Below are positions 1 through 6,520 of a stretch of DNA of 14,022 nt, piece after piece. The notes under the pieces were generated by a model. It was not told where the DNA came from and did not search any database. It saw only the letters and a list, made by a program, of their open reading frames with translations. The stretch is from JBFWNZ01 sp050250795 (GTDB lineage Bacteria; Pseudomonadota; Alphaproteobacteria; UBA8366). The stretch is from NCBI GenBank assembly GCA_050250795.1, contig JBFWNZ010000066.1:1-14022 (forward strand), in the 5' to 3' direction. Made by a program: the position numbers and the translations under genes. Within the stretch, counting starts at the first letter, position 1. Each line of letters starts with the position of its first letter.

Positions 1-1313
1 CTTCTGCCTTGGAGCGCCTGACGCAGGCGACGGACGCGTTGCGAAACACGGTCGGGCAACTGCGGTTGACCCGTTTCGAGGCATGTTGGCCGTCGCTTGT
101 CCGGGATGCCGCCGATGCTGCGGCGGCGCAGGGTCGGGCGGTCGGATTTCTGCTCGATGGCGGCCACCTTCCCGTCGAACGCGACCTTCTCGATGCGATA
201 CGAGAGCCGCTCGGGCGAGTGATCGCTCACGCTGCGGCAAAGGCCATCGAAACGCCGGAAACGCGGCGCGCGGCCGGCAAGCCGGAACGGGCGGCGATTC
301 GGGTGTCGGTGGAGCGCGACGAGCGAGTCTTGCGGGTCGCAGTCGCCGATGACGGTGCGGGGCGGGGCCTCGGGCGAGAGGTGGATACCTCGTCCCTGGT
401 TGCTCTGGGCGGTGCGCGGGAAGTGTCGGCGTTGCTGGGGCGGGGAACGACCGTGCGTCTGCGGGTGCCGTTGCCGAAGACGGTCGAGCCGGCGTTCGTG
501 CTCGCCTGCGGCGATCTGCCGTTCCTGGTGCCGCAGGTGCATGTCCGCGAGTTGCTGGTCCCGCCGCAGGATGGCACGGCCGGCATCGAGATCGTCGGGG
601 ACGGCAGCGATCTGTTGCTGCCGGGGCGGCGGTTGCCGCTGGTAAGGCTGGATGCGCTTGTATCGGACGAGACCGCGGCCGGCGTGCCGTCGGTCGTTGC
701 GGTCGTCGAGGCGAAGGGCGCTGTCTTCGCGCTGTCTGCGGAGGCCGTGGCCGAGAGCCAGGACGTCGTGGTGGCCCCGTTGTCGCCGTTCCTGCGGGAC
801 ATTCCGTTCCTCTCGGGGGCCGCACTTTTGGGCGATGGCCGCAGCGCGCTCATGCTGGATGTGGATGCGCTGGCGGCGGCTGTGCCGCGCGCGGAGGGTT
901 CCGTGTTGCGCAGCGCACCAGCGTCCGGGGAAACGATGGATTTGCTGCGCTTCCAGGATGCCGGCGATACGCCGATGGCAATTCCCGTCGCGGTGCTGGC
1001 CCGCCTGGAGTCGGTCGAGCCGTCCCAACTCGATTATCTCGACGGCCGGCCGTTGCTGCGTTCTCCTACAGGCCCCATTCCGCTTCTTGCCATGAACGGC
1101 ATGCCAAAGGTCTCGGAGGGCGCGCATCCAGTCCTGATCGTTGCGGCGAAGGATCGGCCCATCGGGCTCGTGGTCGACCGCATCCTGGATATTCAGCGGG
1201 GTTTGGTCATTCGCGGAGAGACAGGACAGGGACCGGGCATCTTCGGCAGCGCTCTGCTCGGCGGTCGCAGAACCTCTGTCGTCGATGCCGGCTATCTCAC
1301 CAGCCTTGCCTGA
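1..1313 (+). CDS. CheA-like chemotaxis histidine kinase, 5'-truncated by window, ATPase domain degenerate
   Basis: The frame is open from the window edge (first full codon at base 3), so the N-terminus, including any Hpt phosphotransfer domain, lies outside. Residue numbers count from the TTG at base 9. Residues 1-35 resemble the end of the CheA dimerisation region and the start of the ATPase domain. Residues 36-155 align with the CheA ATPase domain: a stretch like DPLxHLxRNAxDHGIE appears as EPLGRVIAHAAAKAIE (66-81), so the N-box Asn is lost. DDGAGRGLG (114-122) joins the G1 box straight to the G2 box, without the intervening ATP-lid segment. GRGTTVRLRVPL (144-155) ends the domain as in CheA. 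Two CheW-like regions follow (about 160-290 and 305-434), an arrangement I recall from other alphaproteobacterial CheA proteins. Likely role is receptor-array scaffolding or signalling; kinase activity is doubtful. It converges on ctrA. Confidence 0.8.
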   Translation, partial: SALERLTQATDALRNTVGQLRLTRFEACWPSLVRDAADAAAAQGRAVGFLLDGGHLPVERDLLDAIREPLGRVIAHAAAKAIETPETRRAAGKPERAAIRVSVERDERVLRVAVADDGAGRGLGREVDTSSLVALGGAREVSALLGRGTTVRLRVPLPKTVEPAFVLACGDLPFLVPQVHVRELLVPPQDGTAGIEIVGDGSDLLLPGRRLPLVRLDALVSDETAAGVPSVVAVVEAKGAVFALSAEAVAESQDVVVAPLSPFLRDIPFLSGAALLGDGRSALMLDVDALAAAVPRAEGSVLRSAPASGETMDLLRFQDAGDTPMAIPVAVLARLESVEPSQLDYLDGRPLLRSPTGPIPLLAMNGMPKVSEGAHPVLIVAAKDRPIGLVVDRILDIQRGLVIRGETGQGPGIFGSALLGGRRTSVVDAGYLTSLA

Positions 1314-1331
1314 CGGTCCGGTCTGCCATGC

Positions 1332-1351
1332 GGCCGTTCAGGCGGCCTTTT
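1332..1351 (+). terminator. possible intrinsic terminator after the cheA-like gene
   Basis: GGCCG (1332-1336) and CGGCC (1343-1347) form a 5-bp GC stem with a 6-nt loop, followed at once by TTTT (1348-1351). It begins 18 bases after the stop codon of the cheA-like gene and overlaps the last codons of the convergent ctrA. The stem is short and the T-run minimal, so termination strength is uncertain. Confidence 0.4.
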
Positions 1352-2027
1352 CGGTCGGATCGCGCAGTACATAGCCGCGTCCCCACACCGTGTCGATGTA
1401 ATGGGCGCCGCCGGTCGCCTGGCGGATCTTCTTCCGCAGCTTGCAGATGAAGACGTCGATGATCTTGAGCTCCGGCTCGTCGATGCCTCCATAGAGATGG
1501 TTCAGGAACATCTCCTTGGTCAGCGTGGTCCCCTTGCGCAGCGACAGCAATTCCAGGATTCCGTATTCCTTGCCGGTCAGCCGTAGTGGGGCGCCATCGA
1601 TCTCGACGCTGTGAGAATCCAGGTTCACCGCCAGCCGTCCGGTCTGGATGATCGAGCGCGAATGCCCCTTGGACCGTCGGATGATCGCCTTCGTCCGGGC
1701 CAGCAGCTCGCGCTTCTCGAACGGCTTGGTCAGATAGTCGTCGGCGCCGAAGCCGAGGCCCTTGACCTTGGCGTCCAGTTCGGTGAGGCCGGAGAGGATC
1801 AGGATCGGCGTGTCCACACGCGCGTCGCGCAACCGGCGCAGCACCTCATAGCCGTCGATGTCCGGCAGCATCAGGTCGAGAATGATGAGGTCGTAGTCGT
1901 AGAGCTTGCCGATTTCCAGCCCGTCCTCGCCGAGATCGGCCGTATCGACGACATATCCCTCCGAGTCCAGCATCAAGGTAATGCTGCGCAAGGTGTGGGG
2001 ATCGTCTTCGACAAGCAGGACGCGCAT
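1338..2027 (-). CDS. ctrA: cell cycle / motility response regulator CtrA
   Basis: 229-aa OmpR-type response regulator of the CtrA family; Caulobacter CtrA is of similar length. The receiver keeps the acidic pocket (E7, D8, D9), phospho-acceptor D51 in LIILDLMLP, S79 and K101 in YLTKPF. The C-terminal winged helix contains the near-invariant CtrA block from GKEYGILELLSLRKGTTLTK through KIIDVFICKLRKK and ends in WGRGYVLRDP. The protein ends in Ala-Ala, like Caulobacter CtrA, where this end is needed for ClpXP degradation. I chose the ATG at 2027 because MRVLLVEDD is the family's normal start. An in-frame ATG at 2075 would add 16 residues unlike the family. No clear Shine-Dalgarno precedes 2027. 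It is divergent from fliI and probably controls flagellar genes here. In several non-Caulobacter alphaproteobacteria CtrA is a motility regulator rather than an essential cell-cycle factor; which applies here cannot be read from the sequence. Confidence 0.95.
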   Translation of the reverse strand: MRVLLVEDDPHTLRSITLMLDSEGYVVDTADLGEDGLEIGKLYDYDLIILDLMLPDIDGYEVLRRLRDARVDTPILILSGLTELDAKVKGLGFGADDYLTKPFEKRELLARTKAIIRRSKGHSRSIIQTGRLAVNLDSHSVEIDGAPLRLTGKEYGILELLSLRKGTTLTKEMFLNHLYGGIDEPELKIIDVFICKLRKKIRQATGGAHYIDTVWGRGYVLRDPTEKAA

Positions 2028-2065
2028 GAGCTGGAATTCGGTACGGGTTTGAACGCTGCGGACAA

Positions 2066-2095
2066 GGTTAACCATTAGCCCTTAAAAAAGTTAAC
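2066..2095. promoter_or_regulatory. AT-rich cluster of TTAA half-sites between ctrA and fliI (possible CtrA binding)
   Basis: TTAA occurs at 2068-2071 (within GGTTAACCAT), 2082-2085 and 2091-2094 (within GTTAAC). CtrA recognises TTAA pairs (classically TTAA-N7-TTAAC). The spacings here are 10 and 5, so no perfect full site exists, but TTAACCAT resembles a known CtrA half-site. The AT-richness contrasts sharply with the GC-rich surroundings. Autoregulation of ctrA or control of fliI is a plausible inference. TTAACA at 2091-2096 could also serve as a -35-like element for fliI, but I see no convincing -10. Confidence 0.4.
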
Positions 2096-2114
2096 AAAGT
2101 GTAAGGGGCAGCAG

Positions 2115-2128
2115 ATGTAAGATTACAT
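2115..2128. promoter_or_regulatory. 14-bp operator-like palindrome upstream of fliI
   Basis: ATGTAA-GA-TTACAT is a 6-bp inverted repeat with a 2-bp centre. A further direct TGTAAG lies at 2100-2105, 16 bp before the TGTAAG at 2116-2121. The 2-bp centre is too tight for an RNA hairpin loop, which favours a dimeric DNA-binding protein site. It lies 40 bp before the fliI start and 87 bp before the ctrA start. The binding protein is unknown. Confidence 0.4.
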
Positions 2129-2168
2129 TTGCCGTCGCAAGTTCAACCCCAGGAAACGGCAGTTATCC

Positions 2169-3500
2169 TTGACCAAGGCGCTGCAGCATCTTCTCGACGA
2201 TGTGTCTCGCGTACCGGGCACGCTCTTTCACGGACGCGTCAAGGCGATCCAGGGCATGCTGGTCGAGATCGGCGGCGTGCAGGATCGTCTGTCCGTCGGC
2301 GACCGGTGCCGGGTGATCGGTCGCGGCGGCCGCACCGTGCTGTGCGAGGTGGTCGGGTTCCGCGACGAACGTGCGCTGACCATGCCTTACAGCGGCCTCG
2401 ACGGAATCGGCCTGGGCTGCCGGGCGGAGATCGTCGATGCGGAGCCGGTCGCCTATCCCTGCGACCAGTGGCTGGGGCGTGTCGTGAACGCATTGGGCCA
2501 GCCCGTGGATGGCGGCGGGCCGGTGGCACAGGGGGACACGGCTTATCCGGTGCGGGCGATGCCGCCGCCGGCCCATTCGCGCGGTCGGGTCGCCGGCAAG
2601 ATCGACCTCGGCATCCGGGCGATGAACACCTTCACGACCTGCTGCCGCGGCCAGCGCATGGGCATCTTCGCAGGCTCCGGCGTCGGCAAGTCGATCATGC
2701 TGTCGATGCTGGCGCGCTATTCCCAGGCGGATGTGATCGTGATCGGCCTCGTCGGCGAACGCGGCCGCGAGGTGAAGGAATTCATCGAGGAGGATCTGGG
2801 CGCAGACGGACTGGCACGCAGCGTGGTCGTGGTCGCAACCTCGGACGAATCGGCCCTGATGCGCCGGCAGGCGGCGCATATGACGATGACGGCTGCGGAG
2901 TATTTCCGCGATCGGGGCAAGGATGTGCTGTGCCTGATCGACAGCGTGACCCGTTTTGCCATGGCGCAGCGCGAGATCGGCCTGTCGGTGGGCGAGCCGC
3001 CGGCCAGCAAGGGCTATACGCCTACGGTCTTCGCGGAACTGCCCAAGCTGCTGGAGCGCGCGGGGCCTGGCGCCGGCGCGGGGACGATCACCGGCCTGTT
3101 CACGGTGCTGGTCGAAGGCGACGACCACAACGAGCCGATCTCCGATGCCGTGCGCGGCATCCTCGACGGGCATATCGTGCTCGACCGTGCTATCGCGCAG
3201 CGCAACCGCTATCCGGCGATCAACATTCTGCGCAGCGTGTCGCGCACGATGCCCGGCTGCAACACGGATGCGGAGAACGCGTTGGTCAACCGGGCGCGGG
3301 CGCTGATGGCGACATATGAGGATATGGCGGAACTGATTCGCCTCGGCGCCTACCGTCGCGGCAGCGACCCGATGGTGGACGAGGCGATCGTCTATCGCGA
3401 TTCCCTGGAGCGCTTCCTGTCGCAGGACAAGCGCGACCGCGTCACGCTCGCCGCCGGCTATGCCGATCTTGCTGCCGTCTTCGGCCAGGATGCGCCGTGA
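2169..3500 (+). CDS. fliI: flagellar export ATPase FliI
   Basis: 443-aa F1-beta-like ATPase of the flagellar type III export apparatus, forming with FliH and FliJ the cytoplasmic complex under the FlhA gate. The Walker A loop GSGVGKS is at residues 169-175 and the catalytic Glu in VGERGREVKEF at E197. Walker B VLCLIDS is at 253-259 with D258. The FliI/YscN-type segments around GEPPASKGYTPTVFAELPKL and GRGLDGH-like DAVRGILDGHIVLDR are present. The length fits the family. The start is the TTG at 2169: the frame closes upstream at TAA 2118-2120, the next ATG (residue 30) would cut into the N-terminal barrel, and an AGGAAA lies 12 bases upstream, a little far. The stop overlaps the fliJ start by 4 nt (GTGA), so the two are translationally coupled. 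It is the first gene after the ctrA-fliI control region. Confidence 0.95.
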   Translation: MTKALQHLLDDVSRVPGTLFHGRVKAIQGMLVEIGGVQDRLSVGDRCRVIGRGGRTVLCEVVGFRDERALTMPYSGLDGIGLGCRAEIVDAEPVAYPCDQWLGRVVNALGQPVDGGGPVAQGDTAYPVRAMPPPAHSRGRVAGKIDLGIRAMNTFTTCCRGQRMGIFAGSGVGKSIMLSMLARYSQADVIVIGLVGERGREVKEFIEEDLGADGLARSVVVVATSDESALMRRQAAHMTMTAAEYFRDRGKDVLCLIDSVTRFAMAQREIGLSVGEPPASKGYTPTVFAELPKLLERAGPGAGAGTITGLFTVLVEGDDHNEPISDAVRGILDGHIVLDRAIAQRNRYPAINILRSVSRTMPGCNTDAENALVNRARALMATYEDMAELIRLGAYRRGSDPMVDEAIVYRDSLERFLSQDKRDRVTLAAGYADLAAVFGQDAP

Positions 3501-3922
3501 GCAGCACGCTGGACAAGCTGATCCGCTATCACCGTTTCTTGCTGGACGAGAAGCGGCGCGCGCTTCGCGAGATGGAGGACGCGGAGGCGCGGATCGTGGC
3601 CGCCATCGAGACTCTGGAGATGGAAATCCGCAGGGAACAGACGGTTGCGGGCGGCTCCACGGAGGTCGGTTTCGCCTATGGCGGCTATGCCGCGCGGGCG
3701 ATCCGGCGGCGGACGGGTTTGAAGCAGCAGCTTGCCGCGGCGCAGGCGGAGGTGGAGGCCGCCCGCGAGGCGCTTGCGCTCGCCTTCGAGAATTTGAAGA
3801 AGTACGAGATCACGCGCGACATCCGCGATGAGGCGGCCCGGCAGGAGGCGGCCCGACGCGAGCAGGTCTTCCTCGACGAAATCGCCTTGAACCAGCACCG
3901 ACGCCGCGAAGGCGGCCAGTAG
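3497..3922 (+). CDS. fliJ: flagellar export protein FliJ (coiled-coil)
   Basis: 141-aa, highly charged and largely helical protein. A first helical stretch (about residues 1-50) with heptad-like spacing is followed by a Gly-rich hinge around residues 52-68, then a long Ala/Glu/Arg-rich helix to the C-terminus. This two-helix antiparallel coiled coil, the length near 140-150 aa and the position directly after fliI fit FliJ, which inserts into the FliI ring and links it to FlhA. Primary-sequence conservation in FliJ is low, so the call rests on architecture and context. The GTG start at 3497 overlaps the fliI stop. The gene ends 5 nt before the convergent operon's last stop codon. Confidence 0.85.
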   Translation: MSSTLDKLIRYHRFLLDEKRRALREMEDAEARIVAAIETLEMEIRREQTVAGGSTEVGFAYGGYAARAIRRRTGLKQQLAAAQAEVEAAREALALAFENLKKYEITRDIRDEAARQEAARREQVFLDEIALNQHRRREGGQ

Positions 3923-3940
3923 CCCGGTTACAGCCGGGGC
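3922..3940. terminator. weak GC hairpin at the fliJ / QueF-like convergent junction
   Basis: CCCGG (3923-3927) and CCGGG (3934-3938) pair across a 6-nt loop, extendable by one G-C pair past a bulge. It spans the 5-nt gap between two convergent stop codons, so it could act on both transcripts. There is no T-run on either side, so it may be chance or a transcript-end stabiliser. Confidence 0.25.
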
Positions 3941-4377
3941 GCACGGGCCAGCAGCGCAGGGTCGTCCCAGTGCGGTTCGCGGTCCTCGACGAGAACGCGC
4001 TGCCGCAATCCCGACGGGCCCTTGGCGGGGCGCTCGATGACGATCTGCACCCAACGGGGCACCAGTTCGTCGTTGATGTCGCCAAGGACGACATGTGCCA
4101 GCGCTTCAGCCGGCAGCGCGGGGTTGAGCGTGGCGATGTAGCCCTCCAGCGCATCCGGGACAAGGATCAGCTTGCCTGGCGCATAGCTCAACCGCAGCAC
4201 GGCGCCCGCGGCGTCCAGACAGGCTTCGTAGGCGATCAGATAATCCAGGGCATCGCCGGGTCGGCGCGCGGGATTCGGACCGGTGACGAGAAGTGCGCGT
4301 CGCTGCCGCCGTGTCTCGGGCGCTTCTTCGGTCAGCAGCACGGGCGGCTGAGACGCGGTGCCGACGGTATCGTTCAT
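3928..4377 (-). CDS. small protein with QueF-like (T-fold) pattern lacking the catalytic Cys; function unknown
   Basis: 149 aa. The ATG at 4377 overlaps the fliK-like stop (ATGA), so it is the last, translationally coupled gene of the flagellar operon. I do not know it as a named flagellar protein. From memory of the family, residues 33-116 follow QueF (preQ0 reductase, T-fold): a GPNP motif (33-36), DYLIAYE (45-51), LRLSYAPGKL (61-70) like QueF IRISYVPDKL, DALEGYIATL (75-84) where QueF has KSLKLYLxSF, a helix at 91-105, then PRWVQIVIE (107-115) like QueF DPRWLRVEG. The QueF segment between EC/PEF and the strand, which holds the catalytic Cys in SLCPVTGQPD, is absent; only C53 remains. The SFRNHGxFHE stretch is replaced by ATLNPALPAE. 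Enzyme activity is therefore unlikely. The first about 25 and last about 30 residues look flexible and charged. A structural or assembly role is inferred from context only. Confidence 0.5.
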   Translation of the reverse strand: MNDTVGTASQPPVLLTEEAPETRRQRRALLVTGPNPARRPGDALDYLIAYEACLDAAGAVLRLSYAPGKLILVPDALEGYIATLNPALPAEALAHVVLGDINDELVPRWVQIVIERPAKGPSGLRQRVLVEDREPHWDDPALLARAPRL

Positions 4378-5732
4378 ATCGTCACCACGACGCCCGTGCC
4401 GCCATGTTCCGGCATTGGGTTGACCGGAAAGTTTCTGACGACGTGGAACGCAATCTCGCCCTCCTTGCCCAGTGCCGACAGGGTATCGAGATAAAGTGCG
4501 CGGATATCCTGCCGCATCGCCTCGGCAAGCGGCGCCTCGGTGCGCAGGATCAGCCGCACCGCCTTCTGTCGCATCAGACCGTCGAACTGCATGCGCCCCA
4601 GCTTGCTGAGGGTGATGTCCAGGACGAAGCGGGTTCCGGGTTCGGCCGCGTCGTCGCCGTCCGTGCCGCGCTCGTCGCGCAGGAACAGCCGCAACTGGTC
4701 CAGGCCTTGATCGGTCATAAGGGGGATCAGAAACAGCCGCCAATCCTGTCCGGCAGGTTCGCGCGACATTCGTCTGATCTCACCGAAATCGGAACGGATG
4801 CGGTCGATGCTGCCGCTGCGTTCGAGGCCGCGTAAAGCGTCGCCGCCGATCCAGCGGCGGATGTCGCCTGTCGACAGCGCGGACAGGAAGAACAGGATGC
4901 TCGTGCTCAATCCGGCGCCGGGTTGCGGTATCGCCCTGCTCAGGGTCTGCGCCGCGGCGGGGTCTGCCGAGCGCAGCGCCGTCAGGGCATCGGCAAGCGC
5001 CTGCCACTGCGGGGCCGCCGACAGGTTTGGCAAAGAGGCCGCTTGCGGCGGGCTCCATCCCTCGACGGAGAGGCGAAGCACGCTGCCGGGCGGCGGCGGA
5101 TAGCGCAGGGCCGCCGACAATGTGCCGAGCGGCGTTTGCAGTAGGGTCTCGCCCCCAGGGTCCGGATTGCCGATGGTGGCGAGAACCGCGCCGCCCGCGA
5201 CGGCGCCGGTCGACCCGGACGGCAGTACGCCGAGGATACGGATCGTCACATTGCTTCCGACCGGCAGGGGCAGGGTGGGGGCCGTCCCTGGCTGTGTCGC
5301 CTGCGGTGTCTGCGACGCGGCTGCTGTCGGCACCGGATTGCCGGTGGCGACAACCCGGGCGGTCAGCGAATGGCTGGCGATCGACAGATCGACCGCAGCA
5401 GCCGGTGCGGGCGCGCCTGTCGGCGAGGTTGCAGCGGGCAGAAGATTGAACTGGACCTGCGGTGTCGCACCGCCAGTCACGACTTGCAGCTGGATCGTGC
5501 TGCCGGCAGGCGGTGCGACGGTGCTTTGCATCGTCATCCTGCCGAGACTGGTGTCGAGAACCGTCAATCCGGGCCCGGCCCGTCCTTGCACCGTGGCTTG
5601 CAGCAGCATTCCGGCGTCCAGGGTGGGAATGTCCGGCGCCAGGCGCACCAGGCTGCCGCTTCCGGCCGCGCCCGTCGCGACCGCCAGCGCGGTCAGCGCG
5701 ACGGGCGCGGAGGGCGGGACCGGCGCGCTCAT
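4374..5732 (-). CDS. FliK-like hook-length control protein
   Basis: 452 aa. The C-terminal 85 residues (about 368-436) resemble the Flg_hook domain of FliK: a strand with LDITLSKLGRMQFDGL, a second strand AVRLILRTEAP, an amphipathic helix, and a final strand EIAFHVV. The N-terminal half is rich in Ala, Pro, Gly and Thr, as expected for a secreted molecular ruler, and contains two related beta-like modules (residues 46-85 and 185-224, about 35% identical by my hand count) separated by a Pro/Thr-rich linker. A middle helical part (about 240-330) precedes the hook domain. FliK-type proteins measure the hook and switch export specificity through FlhB. The start codon overlaps the flhG stop by one base (TGATG) and the stop overlaps the next gene. 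The overall pattern is clear, but orthology to canonical fliK is not proven and another fliK may exist elsewhere, so I give no symbol. Confidence 0.75.
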   Translation of the reverse strand: MSAPVPPSAPVALTALAVATGAAGSGSLVRLAPDIPTLDAGMLLQATVQGRAGPGLTVLDTSLGRMTMQSTVAPPAGSTIQLQVVTGGATPQVQFNLLPAATSPTGAPAPAAAVDLSIASHSLTARVVATGNPVPTAAASQTPQATQPGTAPTLPLPVGSNVTIRILGVLPSGSTGAVAGGAVLATIGNPDPGGETLLQTPLGTLSAALRYPPPPGSVLRLSVEGWSPPQAASLPNLSAAPQWQALADALTALRSADPAAAQTLSRAIPQPGAGLSTSILFFLSALSTGDIRRWIGGDALRGLERSGSIDRIRSDFGEIRRMSREPAGQDWRLFLIPLMTDQGLDQLRLFLRDERGTDGDDAAEPGTRFVLDITLSKLGRMQFDGLMRQKAVRLILRTEAPLAEAMRQDIRALYLDTLSALGKEGEIAFHVVRNFPVNPMPEHGGTGVVVTI

Positions 5733-6514
5733 CAGTCCCCCAGCAATCGCTGTGCGATCGCTTCGACGTCTTCGGCGGCCCCGGTGTTCGGGTGCCGGGC
5801 CAGCAACGGCGTCTGATGGCGGATCGTCTCGCGGACGCGCCGGTCGGCGCGCACGATCCCGCCCAGCGCCGGCTCGCGCTTCAGGAAGTTGCGGCAGGCG
5901 TTGCGCAGCGTCTCATAGGTGCGTTCGCCGGCGGCCTTGCTTTCCGCCATGTTCACCACGATCCGAAGATCGGCATCCGGGCGCTCGGCATAGGTCAGTT
6001 TCAGGAAGGCGTAGGCGTCGGTGATCGAGGTCGGCTCGTCGTTGGTGATGACCAGGGAGAGGCCGGCCCCCCCGGCCATGGTCTTCACGGTCCGGTCCAC
6101 GCCGGCACCCAGGTCGAGGACGACCCGGTCGTAGCTCTGTGCGAGCGCGACCAGCGCATTGCGCAACTGGGTCAGCCGCTGCAAGGGCAGCGAGGCGAGA
6201 TTGCCGGTCCCGGAGCGGCCGGCGATGATGTCGAAACCGCCCTCGGGATAGTGTGTGACGCTCTGTTTCAGGCCGATACGGCCGGCGATCACGGCGGCCA
6301 GATCGCGCTCGGGCATCAGGCCCAGCTGGATATCGACATTCGCGAGACCCAGGTCGCCGTCGAACAGAAGCGCGCGCCGCCCGGCGCGGGCGATAGCGTG
6401 CGACAGCGTGATGGCGAACCAGGTCTTGCCGACGCCGCCCTTGCCGGAGGCCACGGCAATCAGGTTCCGGGCCGGCGCGATCTCTGGAGCGGATGTCGAA
6501 TTACGGTCTGCCAT
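5732..6514 (-). CDS. flhG: flagellar number regulator FlhG (MinD/ParA-like ATPase)
   Basis: 260-aa MinD-family ATPase. It has the deviant Walker A SGKGGVGKT (23-31), the A' region LLFDGDLGLANVD (49-61), Walker B-like VVLDLGAGVD (131-140), and NDEPTSITDAYAF (158-170), which is characteristic of FlhG/YlxH rather than MinD. FlhG acts at the membrane with FlhF and, in polar flagellates, limits flagellum number. The N-terminal DQAxxLR activator helix found in many FlhG proteins, which stimulates the FlhF GTPase, is not apparent in the short N-terminal extension (residues 1-17). It starts 6 nt after the flhF stop without a clear Shine-Dalgarno and overlaps the fliK-like start by one base, both consistent with coupling. 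Confidence 0.9.
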   Translation of the reverse strand: MADRNSTSAPEIAPARNLIAVASGKGGVGKTWFAITLSHAIARAGRRALLFDGDLGLANVDIQLGLMPERDLAAVIAGRIGLKQSVTHYPEGGFDIIAGRSGTGNLASLPLQRLTQLRNALVALAQSYDRVVLDLGAGVDRTVKTMAGGAGLSLVITNDEPTSITDAYAFLKLTYAERPDADLRIVVNMAESKAAGERTYETLRNACRNFLKREPALGGIVRADRRVRETIRHQTPLLARHPNTGAAEDVEAIAQRLLGD

Positions 6515-6520
6515 CGCGGA

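Noticed and set aside
2028..2075. Longer ctrA start at 2075.
   Set aside because: It adds 16 residues not found in the family and puts the start codon inside the TTAA cluster.
2028..2168. GANTC (CcrM methylation) sites in the ctrA upstream region.
   Set aside because: None found in this interval; the GAATTC near 2035 is not a GANTC site.
2129..3319. A long + strand frame overlapping fliI in another phase.
   Set aside because: Arg/Gly-rich shadow of fliI, whose own frame has all ATPase motifs.
4378..4743. Upstream extension of the 149-aa gene to a start at 4743.
   Set aside because: The extra 122 residues are Arg/Gly/Pro-rich and lie out of frame inside the FliK-like hook domain. The ATG at 4377, overlapping the upstream stop, is far more likely.
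4993..5006. Sigma-54-like sequence TGGCAGGCGCTTGC on the minus strand.
   Set aside because: The GG to GC spacing is 9 rather than 10, and it lies inside the FliK-like coding region. Probably chance.
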